Assembly: GCF_000722545.1 (NCBI RefSeq) | Contig: NZ_JNVM01000046.1 | Location: 1 to 64,000, forward strand | DNA length: 64,000 nt | From: Paenibacillus tyrphae | GTDB lineage: Bacteria > Bacillota > Bacilli > Paenibacillales > NBRC-103111 | Direction: 5' to 3' | Shown here: in pieces, positions 9,046-17,582 of the stretch | Numbering within the stretch: the first letter of the stretch is position 1 | Layout: each line of letters opens with the position of its first letter | Position numbers and translations under genes: made by a program | Notes under the pieces: model-generated | Database searches by the model: none | What the model was told of the DNA's origin: nothing | The model's input: the letters and a program-made list of their open reading frames with translations, nothing else

Positions 9046-9660
9046 ATGAAATCTTGGAATGTCGGTATTTTGTTGTTTGATCAGGTGGAAATTCTTGATT
9101 TTGCCGGGCCGTACGAAGTGTTCGGTCTTGCTGTGCACGACCGCTATCAACCGACCGAACGCTTGCTGTTCAACGTCACCACGATATCGGAATCCGGGAG
9201 TCTGATTGTAACAGAGAACAACTTGAAAGTGACTCCCGATTACAGTCTGACCACCGCCCCTGCCTACGATCTGCTCGTGATCCCCGGGGGGCCGGGAGTG
9301 AGGAAGGCTCTCTTGAATCAAACTCTTGTCAACTGGGTTCGCGCCCGTTCGGGCGATACGCCATGGATTACTTCCGTATGTACGGGGGCACTGCTGCTGG
9401 CTCAAGCGGGTCTTCTGGACGGGAAAAAGGCAACGACTCATATTGACAGTATCGATTGGATGCGTACACAATTTCCGGCGATCGATGTCATCGATGGCGT
9501 CAAATACGTGGACGAAGACCGGATCGTGACTTCGGGAGGCGTTGCCTGCGGCATGCACATGTCGCTGCATATGGTGGACCGCCTGGCGGGAAGGGAAGTC
9601 GCCGAGGATGTGTCCCGCATCATGCAATTCGAGACGGACTTCGATAAATACTCTTGCTGA
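9046..9660 (+). CDS. DJ-1/PfpI family protein (class I glutaminase-like)
   Basis: 204-residue single-domain DJ-1/PfpI protein. The nucleophile elbow is SVCTGALLLA at about residues 109-118 with Cys as the likely nucleophile, followed by LLDGKKATTH, the pattern seen in isonitrile-hydratase-like proteins and in the sensor half of some AraC regulators. There is no helix-turn-helix here, so it is a stand-alone enzyme or stress protein rather than a regulator. GAGGAGGAG precedes ATG 9046. It is monocistronic and ends in a strong hairpin terminator. Substrate unknown. Confidence 0.85.
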   Translation: MKSWNVGILLFDQVEILDFAGPYEVFGLAVHDRYQPTERLLFNVTTISESGSLIVTENNLKVTPDYSLTTAPAYDLLVIPGGPGVRKALLNQTLVNWVRARSGDTPWITSVCTGALLLAQAGLLDGKKATTHIDSIDWMRTQFPAIDVIDGVKYVDEDRIVTSGGVACGMHMSLHMVDRLAGREVAEDVSRIMQFETDFDKYSC

Positions 9661-9674
9661 AGAGGAGCACATGT

Positions 9675-9720
9675 AAAAAGGAGCTTGCCGCCGTATTTTC
9701 AGCGGCAAAGCTCCTTTTTC
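9675..9720 (+). terminator. Intrinsic terminator after the DJ-1/PfpI gene
   Basis: Long stem AAAAGGAGCTTGCCGC / GCGGCAAAGCTCCTTTT with one bulge, ending in a T-run. It works for the plus-strand gene and is A/T-flanked on both sides. Confidence 0.88.
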
Positions 9721-9862
9721 ATTTTGCGCGAAAATCAAGCCTCCCAGACTTCTTCTTAATCCAACTTAACCCCCCTCTCCTAAAATCGCTAGCGTCCACA
9801 CAACATGTACCTGACTGCAATATGATATTTTATGATCAAAAGTTGGAGTTGGTGATATCTTG

Positions 9863-10507
9863 ATGATCTATACAGCTCTTGGAGATTCCATTACATTTGG
9901 CGAAAATGCCTCCTCTTGGGCAAAGGCCTATCCTCAATTGACCGTGTCCGCCTTAAATTCGGATTCGCGCAAGGTTCGCGGGGTTGTTCTGGCGCGGTCC
10001 GGTTGGAGCAGCGATGATCTATTGGATGCCGTGATATGGCGGGGGGCCTCCGCGATCGCCCTTTCCTCGGTCGTTTCGGTCTGGATTGGCGGAGTGGATT
10101 TAGCCAACGCGGCGCTGGCTTCCTTTACAACCAAGCAGCCGCTTGCCGTAAAATACCTAATAGCCGGCTATAGGCGTAATGTCAATGCCATTTTGACCCG
10201 AATCAAAAAAGGGAGCCGGGCCCGGATCGTTTGCTGCACGCAATACAACCCGTTTCCGAACACCCCTCTTGCGGTAGAGGCGATAGGACAATTGAATCGG
10301 ATGATCACCGAGCTCGCCCATCGCTGCGATGCCACTGTAGCTCCCACTCATACGTGGTTTGAAGGTAAGCAGGCAGAGCTTGTGCATGGTTTTCGAAACG
10401 GAAAGGTGGAAGACGCGTTAAGCGGATCGTTGCCCATCCATCCGAACGATCGGGGGCACCGGGTGATTGCCACGGGACTGGCCCCGTTTCTGATTGCCCG
10501 CAAGTAA
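9863..10507 (+). CDS. SGNH/GDSL-family hydrolase
   Basis: About 214-residue SGNH hydrolase, a family of esterases, lipases and deacetylases. Block I is ALGDSITFG near the N terminus with the nucleophilic Ser. Block V is HPNDRGH near residue 194, holding the Asp-His pair. The Gly block is VWIGGVDLAN, somewhat diverged from GxND. No signal peptide, so it is probably cytoplasmic. Two ATG codons lie in tandem (9860 and 9863) behind TTGGAGTTGGTGA and either may be used. The gene is convergent with the isoprenoid-synthase gene, 12 bp away. Natural substrate not inferable. Confidence 0.85.
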   Translation: MIYTALGDSITFGENASSWAKAYPQLTVSALNSDSRKVRGVVLARSGWSSDDLLDAVIWRGASAIALSSVVSVWIGGVDLANAALASFTTKQPLAVKYLIAGYRRNVNAILTRIKKGSRARIVCCTQYNPFPNTPLAVEAIGQLNRMITELAHRCDATVAPTHTWFEGKQAELVHGFRNGKVEDALSGSLPIHPNDRGHRVIATGLAPFLIARK

Positions 10508-10519
10508 TCTTTGTTCATC

Positions 10520-12904
10520 CTAACGGTTTCTGTTGACCATATAATCCAACAAATGCCTCAGAAAAACGGTACGGCGCGGCATTTCCTGCAACGCTTCCAT
10601 GGCAGTATAGTAATGCTCCCACATCCTTTTGTTGGCGCCCTCCTGTCCAAGGATGGTGACGAACGTCGAATTGTTGTTTTCAGCATCCTTGCCAACAGGC
10701 TTCCCAAGCAACCGCGCGTCTCCTTCCAAATCAAGCAAATCGTCCTTGATCTGAAAAGCAATGCCTGCATGATAAGCGAATGTTTTCAACACTTCGATTT
10801 CCTTCTCGTTCACCTGCGCGAGAATAGCGGGCATCACCAAAGCGGCCTCAAACACAATGCCGGTTTTGTAAAAGCAAATCGTATTCAACTGCTCCAGAGT
10901 CAATGCTTTCCCCTTGGAGCTTAAATCCATCGCCTGTCCTACACACACGTTTTCCGCCATTTCGGCCGAATATTTCATCAGGGCAAGCACGGTTTTCGCA
11001 TCAAACCGATCCAATGAAGCTTGTTCCTGAATGGCCTTCTGAATCAGCAACAGACCGGTCAATTCCGCCGTGGCGCTATTATGCACCCGATGCAGTGTCG
11101 GACGCCCTCTACGGATCGACGCGTTATCCTGGGACGGCAAATCATCGAAGATCAGGGAAGCGGTATGCATATATTCCAGCGATCTCAGCAAGGGAAGGAT
11201 GGACTCTGCACGGAGTCCATATTCTTGCACGCCCATGACCCAGGTCACGATCGGACGCAGACGTTTCCCGTTCCCTTCCAGACTGTAATTTGCCGCATCA
11301 ATGAGCGACTCTTTCATCGCCGGAACGCCGTCAGGCTTGGCAATCTGCAAAGTGTCGTTGATCTGCCGGCGTACCGTTTTGACGGTTGCGGCGAACTCTT
11401 CTTTTTCGTCCCGGTCTCTTTTTAAAATGGCAACCAGTTGGTCCCGAAGCAGCTTATCGAAAAATTCCACATCTTCCGCTTTTTCAACCATATGTTGAAC
11501 AAGCCGGTTGAACGCCGGATTTTCCGAAGCAAAACTCTCCATAATGCGGTTATATTTTTCGGTGCCGATGCGCGTTTTGCAACGTTTTAGACCGTTGATG
11601 GCACGAGCCAGGATCACCTCGCGGGCCTTCGCATCGGAGCGATACACGTCATGAATGAGATGGGCAATGACCGTCCAGTATAATTCAAAGGGATTGATCA
11701 GATCCGGCCGTTGGTCACGGTACGTTAAATAATAGGTGTAGGGCGTCACCGCGCCGTCTCTCCTATCGTCGAACATATCCGCGAAATCGTCGGCTAGCTG
11801 GTTGAAGATACCATAAAAGAAGGTTCGAGCCTCAAAGCCTTCGTCCAAGGGAACGCGAAGGATCGAGCGGGCAATCAAGCGGGAAGAGGCGGACTTTAAA
11901 ATGATAGGTACATAAAGCTCTTCATTGGTGTACGTGGCATGGGTCAGCTCCTTTGCACGGTCCAACTCTTGCGAGTGAAAGAAAACGTAGGCTTGCTCGA
12001 AAAACAAATGTTGGGTTTCCGGCCGCTGGCGGCTTTTCATATATTCAAAGGCTTCCCGCAGCTCTGCGTGCACGTATAGAATCATAGCTTTACGGGCTCC
12101 GGACCACTCGCCCAATTCCGGCACCGATCCCGTAAGAAGCGCAGTCCGTATCATATCGGAATAATGTGTTTTCTCTTGAGCAGTTAAGACCTGCGCATCC
12201 AGAAGATCGTCGATGAACGGATAGGTGAGACCATAGGAATAACCGAGCCGGATCGCTTCATCAAGTCTCCAGGCACGCTCTTCAGGTGATGGCTCATTGC
12301 CCATCTCTTCGATCGCATGCATGACAACCCCAACAATGATCTTGATCAGTTTGCGCTGGGCATCCTCGGCATTCATTTCCTCCGGAATATGGGCCGCTAC
12401 GCTCTTCAGCTTGTCTATCACCCATATCGCGGCCGTTTCAATGCCTTCTTTCTGAGCCCATCGATACAGCCCCGCAAAACTGACAAACGCCGGCCGTTCT
12501 TCCCGGTTGGTTGCGGCGGGGAGAAGCAAGCGATGCTTGACGTCGGCAGCTGCACGCTTCATCTTGGCCTGAGCTTCAGGAGAATCGATGGCTTTGCCCA
12601 GATCCCGCATGTAAATATAGGATACGCTTCGATCCAGGTAATCATCTAATTTGCCCGTATGCTTCAGCCATTGGATATAGCGGTGATACTCCCCGGCATC
12701 GGACTGCCGCTTGCCTCGCGCGACAATGGACAGCCACGATTGACTGCGAATATGATCTCTTTTCCACCATTCGAAATCTTGCGTAAGGACAGGCACATAC
12801 GTTTTTTCCATGACTTGCCGATAGAGCGTCGCAAAGTAGCCGGCAGCCTTCTGCTCAGCCCGCCGATAACAGGCATCGGCATGAATTATATATTCCTCAT
12901 TCAT
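10520..12904 (-). CDS. Polyprenyl synthetase with a second N-terminal isoprenoid-synthase-like half
   Basis: 794 residues. The C-terminal part (about 505-794) is a trans-polyprenyl diphosphate synthase: GNGKRLRP at 544-551, first Asp-rich motif DDLPSQD at 587-593 followed by RRGRPTLH, GQAMDL near 655, and QIKDDLLD with the second Asp motif at 721-725. It should condense allylic diphosphates with IPP. The N-terminal 500 residues are all-helical in appearance and contain FIDDLLD at 230-236 and DDFADMFDDRRDG at 372-384, which look like paired metal-binding Asp motifs of another class I isoprenoid synthase. A normal farnesyl or heptaprenyl synthase has about 290-320 residues, so this is a fusion. 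It may be a prenyltransferase joined to a terpene cyclase; no other terpene genes are nearby. GAGGT precedes ATG 12904. Confidence 0.78.
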   Translation of the reverse strand: MNEEYIIHADACYRRAEQKAAGYFATLYRQVMEKTYVPVLTQDFEWWKRDHIRSQSWLSIVARGKRQSDAGEYHRYIQWLKHTGKLDDYLDRSVSYIYMRDLGKAIDSPEAQAKMKRAAADVKHRLLLPAATNREERPAFVSFAGLYRWAQKEGIETAAIWVIDKLKSVAAHIPEEMNAEDAQRKLIKIIVGVVMHAIEEMGNEPSPEERAWRLDEAIRLGYSYGLTYPFIDDLLDAQVLTAQEKTHYSDMIRTALLTGSVPELGEWSGARKAMILYVHAELREAFEYMKSRQRPETQHLFFEQAYVFFHSQELDRAKELTHATYTNEELYVPIILKSASSRLIARSILRVPLDEGFEARTFFYGIFNQLADDFADMFDDRRDGAVTPYTYYLTYRDQRPDLINPFELYWTVIAHLIHDVYRSDAKAREVILARAINGLKRCKTRIGTEKYNRIMESFASENPAFNRLVQHMVEKAEDVEFFDKLLRDQLVAILKRDRDEKEEFAATVKTVRRQINDTLQIAKPDGVPAMKESLIDAANYSLEGNGKRLRPIVTWVMGVQEYGLRAESILPLLRSLEYMHTASLIFDDLPSQDNASIRRGRPTLHRVHNSATAELTGLLLIQKAIQEQASLDRFDAKTVLALMKYSAEMAENVCVGQAMDLSSKGKALTLEQLNTICFYKTGIVFEAALVMPAILAQVNEKEIEVLKTFAYHAGIAFQIKDDLLDLEGDARLLGKPVGKDAENNNSTFVTILGQEGANKRMWEHYYTAMEALQEMPRRTVFLRHLLDYMVNRNR

Positions 12905-13267
12905 AGGGGTACGACCTCAACTTCTATTGTTGGTATAGGGGTAAGCTTTTTGGGGAGGATGAGGTTTGCCGCAAGCTGTATCGGATTGAAGTTGGAGTGC
13001 CTTCCGCAGCAGCTTCGTCGGCTCCGTTTCATGTTTTAAATACGGGAGAGGATATTTTAGGTTGCGAATCATGATAAAGGAACGTCTTGAACCGCCCGAA
13101 TCATTCTCGTATTACAATATGCGGAAGCTGCCTGCTAAATTCAACGACGTAATTTAAATGCCATTTGTACTGGACAAAAAAGGGGTACCTCCTTTTTTGG
13201 ACCAAACGGTCTAATAATTTTCAAAAAAGAACGAAGCGTCCGGCCATGCAGCCTAGAAGCGCTCCGT
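12905..13267. other. Intergenic region, non-coding
   Basis: Spacer of about 360 bp between the isoprenoid-synthase gene and the broken TetR locus. It holds a near-palindrome AAAAAAGG...CCTTTTTT at 13177-13199, a plausible bidirectional terminator, and an inverted repeat TGGACC-AAAC-GGTCTA at 13198-13213 resembling a TetR-family operator. No open frame looks like a gene. Confidence 0.5.
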
Positions 13268-13732
13268 TCAGGAATCAAGCGCAGAAAGCGTCACTTGTAC
13301 AATATCGTCCAACACTTTCGGATCCGAAGTTAATTTAGCGGCTTGCGTCAGCGAATATCTGGAATGATTCAAATAGCGGGCAAGCGCCCTCAGATCGCCA
13401 TGACGATCGCTTAATTCACCTTGTTCGTAAGCACGCATCAATGCCTGATAGAACGCCTCTTCCAGTTGGGAGGCATCTTGCTCTAAGAAAGCGGCAATTT
13501 CGGGAACGTGAGGAACCTGGTCGATCGCACTGTGCATGATGAAGCATTCCTTGCGCCGGGCCTCGTCTTTCAACACCGCCGCGATCTCGCGAAAAATATC
13601 GGTAATGGCCGCCTTAACCGAACCGGGACGATCAAGTCTTGTGAGCACGGCCGCACTTTCTGTCACCGCACACAGAATCGCGTGGTTAAAGCTTCGTTTT
13701 CTTGGATGCGTATAGATAATAAGATGATTCAT
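13268..13732 (-). pseudogene. Chimeric remnant: NAD(P)H oxidoreductase start fused to TetR C-terminal domain
   Basis: 154-codon frame made of two unrelated pieces. Residues 1 to about 25 (MNHLIIYTHPRKRSFNHAIL) match the opening beta strand and phosphate loop of flavodoxin-like NAD(P)H oxidoreductases (KefF/YwrO type). From about residue 28 the sequence has the ligand-binding half of a TetR-family regulator: KAAITDIFREIAAVL, then ECFIMHSAID, and PHVPEIAAFLEQD. Both the rest of the flavodoxin fold and the whole TetR helix-turn-helix are missing. A deletion that joined two neighbouring same-strand genes in frame explains this. ATG 13732 has GAGAGGAAAGGA in front; a TTG at 13747 is inside that site. 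The product is unlikely to bind DNA or flavin. It sits 58 bp behind the SDR gene and just downstream of a copy of the locus operator. Confidence 0.75.
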
Positions 13733-13751
13733 TCCTTTCCTCTCCAATATT

Positions 13752-13775
13752 GGTAGTGATCAATCAATTACTTTT
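13752..13775. promoter_or_regulatory. Operator copy 3 of the TetR-type locus
   Basis: About 24 bp beginning GGTAGTGATCAATCAATTAC; it agrees at 20 of 24 positions with the reverse complement of the copy at 14762-14784. It lies just upstream of the ribosome site of the chimeric gene. Confidence 0.55.
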
Positions 13776-13789
13776 GGATAGAATGAAAG

Positions 13790-14746
13790 TTATTTTTTCT
13801 TCTTCAACGCGCGCATCGTATTCGTGATTCCTTCTTCAAAGGACGTCGCCCGCACCGGTCCGATCAACCGCATGTATTTGTCCCCGCTCAGCACAAGCGG
13901 CTCTTCGGTCAAATAGAGCATCTCCACGACCTCCTTCATGACCGGTACGGCCATGCCAAGCAAGGATAGACCGCCTCTTCCGAGCGGAATGACCGGTTTG
14001 CTGCTCCCGCTTGCTTGCCGGGCAATTCGCACGATTTCCCTGCCCGAGATCAAGCCCGCGCCCGGAATATGCCAGTTCTCCCCGTAAGCCTCGTCCCTTG
14101 CAGCGAGCTCCGTAATCATGAACGCAGCGTCCGGCAAGTAGACATACTCCCGCGGGACACGCATATTTCCGATGAAAAAGGCCATTTTGCCCGCCGCGAT
14201 AGCTTCGAGCGTAGAGCCCAGATAGGAAGCCTCGTTCGCCGTGGGACCGTAATAGTCCGGCAAGCGAACGATCAACACCTTGGCCTGGCTCCATCGATCT
14301 TCGAACAGCATCTGCTCGTAAGCGAGTCTAATCTTGCCTTTCCTCGTATGCGGTTGTTTTGGATGATTCTCGGTCGCCCGGTCCATCCGTCTTCTTCCAT
14401 AGGGATAGATGCCGTCTATCACGACTACCTTCAGGCTAAGCTGGTTTGCGGCTTCCATCACGGATTCACCCAGCGGAATCAGCTTGTTTACCATCTCATG
14501 ATACGGCACGTTTGCACAATGAAACAGAACGTCCGCACCTTCCGAAGCCGTGACGATGTCATTCGGACGGAAAGCGTCGCCTACGGCAATCGTCAAATGA
14601 TGCGGATTACCCAGATTAGCCTTGAGCTGTTCAAGCTTCCCACGGGATCGCCCGAAGGCGACCGTTCGAATCCCTCGTCTAACTAGTTCCTCCGTAACCG
14701 AAGCGCCGGTACCGCCAGTTGCACCTACCACAATTGCTTTTTTCAT
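13790..14746 (-). CDS. NAD(P)-dependent epimerase/NmrA-type oxidoreductase
   Basis: 318-residue atypical/extended short-chain dehydrogenase. The nucleotide-binding motif GATGGTGASV is at residues 7-16, and LFHCANVPYHE and IYPYGRR follow as in NAD-dependent epimerase/dehydratase proteins. The usual YxxxK is seen only as a diverged segment (RLAYEQMLF), so catalysis is uncertain. Start: GTG 14755 is possible, but AGGTGA is correctly spaced 6 nt before ATG 14746, so the latter is preferred. Two operator copies lie directly upstream and the chimeric TetR remnant is downstream, so this gene was probably the regulated partner of the lost TetR protein. Confidence 0.8.
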   Translation of the reverse strand: MKKAIVVGATGGTGASVTEELVRRGIRTVAFGRSRGKLEQLKANLGNPHHLTIAVGDAFRPNDIVTASEGADVLFHCANVPYHEMVNKLIPLGESVMEAANQLSLKVVVIDGIYPYGRRRMDRATENHPKQPHTRKGKIRLAYEQMLFEDRWSQAKVLIVRLPDYYGPTANEASYLGSTLEAIAAGKMAFFIGNMRVPREYVYLPDAAFMITELAARDEAYGENWHIPGAGLISGREIVRIARQASGSSKPVIPLGRGGLSLLGMAVPVMKEVVEMLYLTEEPLVLSGDKYMRLIGPVRATSFEEGITNTMRALKKKK

Positions 14747-14762
14747 GGGTTTCACCTCATCA

Positions 14763-14784
14763 AAAGTTATTGATCAATCACTAA
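14763..14784. promoter_or_regulatory. Operator copy 2 of the TetR-type locus
   Basis: Imperfect inverted repeat AAAGTTATT, 4-nt GATC centre, AATCACTAA, immediately upstream of the SDR ribosome site. One arm is identical to that of copy 1. Confidence 0.6.
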
Positions 14785-14807
14785 CTTAATGACAATGTAT
14801 CATGTCA

Positions 14808-14829
14808 TTAGTGATTAGTCAATCACTAA
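14808..14829. promoter_or_regulatory. Operator copy 1 of the TetR-type locus
   Basis: Perfect 9-bp inverted repeat TTAGTGATT / AATCACTAA around a 4-nt AGTC centre, the geometry expected for a TetR dimer. It is 24 bp from copy 2. Confidence 0.7.
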
Positions 14830-14946
14830 CTTTGTCGGGAATCGCCAAGGCTGCGGCAATGCTGCATAGCGCCCCGCAAGCCAAGAGCGAGAAAAACGAA
14901 AGATGCCTTGGCCGCGATAATTTAAGCTTGTTCCGCGACTTTTGCG
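14812..14946 (-). pseudogene. Possible tail fragment of a membrane protein
   Basis: In one minus-strand frame an approximately 42-codon stretch without its own start reads as a basic segment, then SFFSLLACGALCSIAAALAI, then a short polar end and TGA inside operator copy 1. This resembles the last membrane helix of an MFS transporter, which would fit a TetR-controlled efflux locus. It is too short to be certain. Confidence 0.25.
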
Positions 14947-14959
14947 GCTTCTTGCCTTT

Positions 14960-15406
14960 TTAATAGCGAGCATTCACCATACGAATTTTGCATCCCAATA
15001 GCTGTTCAACCATTCTCAACTGCTCTACTGTCACTTCTTCCTCGGGGTTCTCGATTTCAAAAATGAGGCGCGAGAATCCTGCCGGGAAATCATAATGAAG
15101 ACGGTGAAGAGTACTATGCGCCGAACAGCAAGGGAGCTGCACGTCCAAGTCCTTGAATGCGCTTTGCCATGCGCTATCCATCGCTTGGTGCCACCATTTT
15201 AAATCAATCACCGTGCCGCAGCTCGGACACGTAATTTGAACGAAATTTTCGCCCTGATCGACGAATTGAATCTCTTTTGATTGCTCGATGGATATCTTAT
15301 CGGCAGGGAATATGGAAGCTAGATAGGACCTAACTTGCTCGACATTTTCTTTTTCCGGCACAAAATGTACATCCTCAGGTATCAACTTATAGATGGTGGA
15401 TGACAT
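14960..15406 (-). CDS. Conserved hypothetical protein with zinc-ribbon-like cysteines
   Basis: 148 residues, function not recognised. The middle contains ITCPSCGTVIDLKWWHQAMD (CxxC at about 79-82) and then LPCCSAHSTLH (CC about 113-114), so a small zinc-binding site is plausible. The rest is acidic and soluble, with no signal peptide or membrane helix. Start: a GTG at 15415 lies inside the ribosome site AGGAGGTGA, so ATG 15406 is chosen. It is transcribed alone, divergent from the DUF4261 gene. Confidence 0.72.
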   Translation of the reverse strand: MSSTIYKLIPEDVHFVPEKENVEQVRSYLASIFPADKISIEQSKEIQFVDQGENFVQITCPSCGTVIDLKWWHQAMDSAWQSAFKDLDVQLPCCSAHSTLHRLHYDFPAGFSRLIFEIENPEEEVTVEQLRMVEQLLGCKIRMVNARY

Positions 15407-15585
15407 GAATTTCACCTCCTGTATTTTTCAACTTCAAAATATAGCCCCATAATCATATTAACTATATTGAAAAGAAATCTCCACTTTAACGCGGGATAGG
15501 AAGCAATCTACTAAACCAATTTGCATTCATCGTTTAGTAGTATATACAATGGATAGAGCGCATACTTCTACTAGGAGAGGATACA

Positions 15586-16716
15586 ATGACAGCCCAACAA
15601 CAAGCCGCAATGCAATCCATGATTAACTGGCTATCGGACGAACGCGAGCTCGGCCGCAAACCAAGTAAAATCGAAATCGCAGGAGAATTTGATTTGCATG
15701 ACATGCATTACTACATATTCAAGTACAAAAAAACATTGCTCGGAAAATGGCTCCTTGCTGTCTGCGGCGGCTATGAAGATCCATCCGATACGGAGCATTG
15801 CGGCCACATATTCAGTGAGATGCAGCCCTATGACCCGGCTTCTGCGAAGCAGGAAGCCATTGCTATGGTAGAAATGATCCGCGAATACTGGATGAAGCAG
15901 GCGGCCGCTATTGAAGCTGCACAGCAAGAAGGCGGCGCGGAATCTCAGGACGATTCATCCGGGTCCGGCATTTTTAACGGGTTCGTTCTGCTGAATTCTT
16001 CGGAGTGCGATCTTGAGCAGGTGAAGGAGAACCTTCTGAAGGATTGGAACATCTCCTCTTCATCAGCAGAGGGAGAAAGTCACCCCGAGGAAGAAAAAGA
16101 AGGAATCCTTGTCTTCGAAGTGGACGGCTTCACTGCAGCCTTAAGCTTTGTCGATGCTCCTGTACCGAACGGAGAAGCAGAGCATTATGCGCAGGGCAAC
16201 TACCTCTGGCGGGAGGCCGCGGAGATTACCAAAACCCATGTGTCCCAAATTATTGTGGCCGTATTTACTCGATCCGGCTCCCCGTTGGACAGCGGCAAGC
16301 TTTACACTAAGCTGGCGGCGAGCTGCTTGAAGCTTCCCAATGCGATCGGGCTCTACTCATCCGGTACCGTGTTTCAACCGGAGCTTTTTCTGGAAATGGC
16401 CGAAATGATGAAATCGGATGACCCTTTTCCATTATTGAATTTGGTTCACGTTGGTCTGGTCGGAACCGAAACAGGAATGAACGGCTATACTCACGGGCTG
16501 AAATCCTTTGGCAAAGATGAAATCGAAGTGTTGAACAGTCAGACTTCCCCTGCCGAGCTGCGCGATTTTCTGATCGACATTTCCGGTTATATTGTGGAGT
16601 ATAACGTAACTTTAATGGACGGAGAAACAATCGGCTTTAGCGCTGAACAAAAGCTGCCGATTACCCGTTCGGAAGGCGTATATGTTAACGGAGAGAGTCT
16701 TAAAATCAAGTTCTGA
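15586..16716 (+). CDS. DUF4261-type protein
   Basis: 376 residues. The C-terminal third (about 285-376), with NGYTHGLKSFGKDEIEVLNS, then YIVEYNVTLMDGETIGF, matches what I know of DUF4261, a domain of unknown function common in Firmicutes. The N-terminal 115 residues form a separate soluble region (CGGYEDPSDTEHCGH), linked by an acidic Ser/Glu-rich stretch near 120-175. No membrane segment. AGGAGAGG precedes ATG 15586. It ends in a terminator hairpin. Function unknown. Confidence 0.8.
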   Translation: MTAQQQAAMQSMINWLSDERELGRKPSKIEIAGEFDLHDMHYYIFKYKKTLLGKWLLAVCGGYEDPSDTEHCGHIFSEMQPYDPASAKQEAIAMVEMIREYWMKQAAAIEAAQQEGGAESQDDSSGSGIFNGFVLLNSSECDLEQVKENLLKDWNISSSSAEGESHPEEEKEGILVFEVDGFTAALSFVDAPVPNGEAEHYAQGNYLWREAAEITKTHVSQIIVAVFTRSGSPLDSGKLYTKLAASCLKLPNAIGLYSSGTVFQPELFLEMAEMMKSDDPFPLLNLVHVGLVGTETGMNGYTHGLKSFGKDEIEVLNSQTSPAELRDFLIDISGYIVEYNVTLMDGETIGFSAEQKLPITRSEGVYVNGESLKIKF

Positions 16717-16737
16717 TCTCCTGAATTTCCACAAAAC

Positions 16738-16772
16738 AAAAGCACCGGCCGCCTTAGGGCCGATGCTTTTTA
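16738..16772 (+). terminator. Intrinsic terminator after the DUF4261 gene
   Basis: Stem AAGCACCGGCC / GGCCGATGCTT (one mismatch) followed by TTTTT. Confidence 0.8.
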
Positions 16773-16897
16773 CTTTATGGAGACCAGTCGCGGCTTGATC
16801 ATACCTGCTACCCGCCGCCGCGCGATACTGAGATGGAGCGGTAGGCGAAAAACGAAAACAAGAAGCAAGCTAATCATTTTTCAGTATTTCATCTTCT

Positions 16898-17377
16898 TCA
16901 ATATCCCATATCCTTTAATATTTTTGATAACGTACGCAGGCGTTCGCTGATCATTTCATCGTCCTCACTTAAAGCTTGGCTGAACAGTTTGATATCTTCA
17001 TTAATTCTCTCATTGTCCGTACATATCGCTACGGTCATGGCATCCCCTTGCAGGCCAACCCGGTCGATGACAGGCTGCTGCGGATCATATAGATGCTCGT
17101 ATCTGTAGGCTTCGCGAAAATGCGCCAAGGACCGACAAATCAGAATGGACAAATCAAGAACGCGATGAAGCGGCAGTTCCTCCGATTGCCTTGACCATTT
17201 TTCTCCCGTGTATCTCCATACCTTAGCGGAAATATCGATCTTCCCTCTATCATTCCACTGTGCCAATCCTAAAGAAAGGCCTTTTGCATCTGTATTTCGA
17301 GCGAGTCGGCCGTCAATCTGCTCATAATTTTCCGACACGACAACAGGCTTATGCTTTAAGGTCGTAGGTATTTTCAT
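16898..17377 (-). CDS. DUF6530-like protein, copy A
   Basis: About 159 residues beginning MKIPTTLKHKPVVVSENYEQ; a TTG or ATG further upstream (17395) is less likely because the paralogue starts at the same place. The family appears to be DUF6530, of unknown function; this name is from memory. No membrane helix or catalytic motif is apparent. It is nearly identical in length and about 75-80% identical by eye to the gene at 18794-19273. The upstream 60-70 bp are also shared, so the duplication included the promoter region. It lies downstream of the MFS gene with its own leader. Confidence 0.75.
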   Translation of the reverse strand: MKIPTTLKHKPVVVSENYEQIDGRLARNTDAKGLSLGLAQWNDRGKIDISAKVWRYTGEKWSRQSEELPLHRVLDLSILICRSLAHFREAYRYEHLYDPQQPVIDRVGLQGDAMTVAICTDNERINEDIKLFSQALSEDDEMISERLRTLSKILKDMGY

Positions 17378-17582
17378 ATTCGTTCCCTCTTTCATTTACT
17401 GATTTACTGACCCACTAAATGACTGTTTCATCTTATCTTGGATTTCAACGTTAGTCAATCTGCGTGAATCAAAAGCCCCCGGTAAATGAACAAGCGGCAG
17501 TCTTGGGTGGAAAAAGGTCCCGGACTACCGCTGTTTTAAATGATCTTAAACTAATCTGCCTTAGGCCCCCATAGCCAATCCG

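Noticed and set aside
9046..9660. AraC-type regulator for the lipopeptide cluster
   Set aside because: The DJ-1/PfpI domain resembles the sensor of such regulators, but the protein ends without a helix-turn-helix domain.
17460..17560. Terminator of the MFS gene
   Set aside because: A GCGGTAGTC/GACTGCCGC pairing exists, but the loop is about 20 nt and no T-run follows; not reported as a feature.
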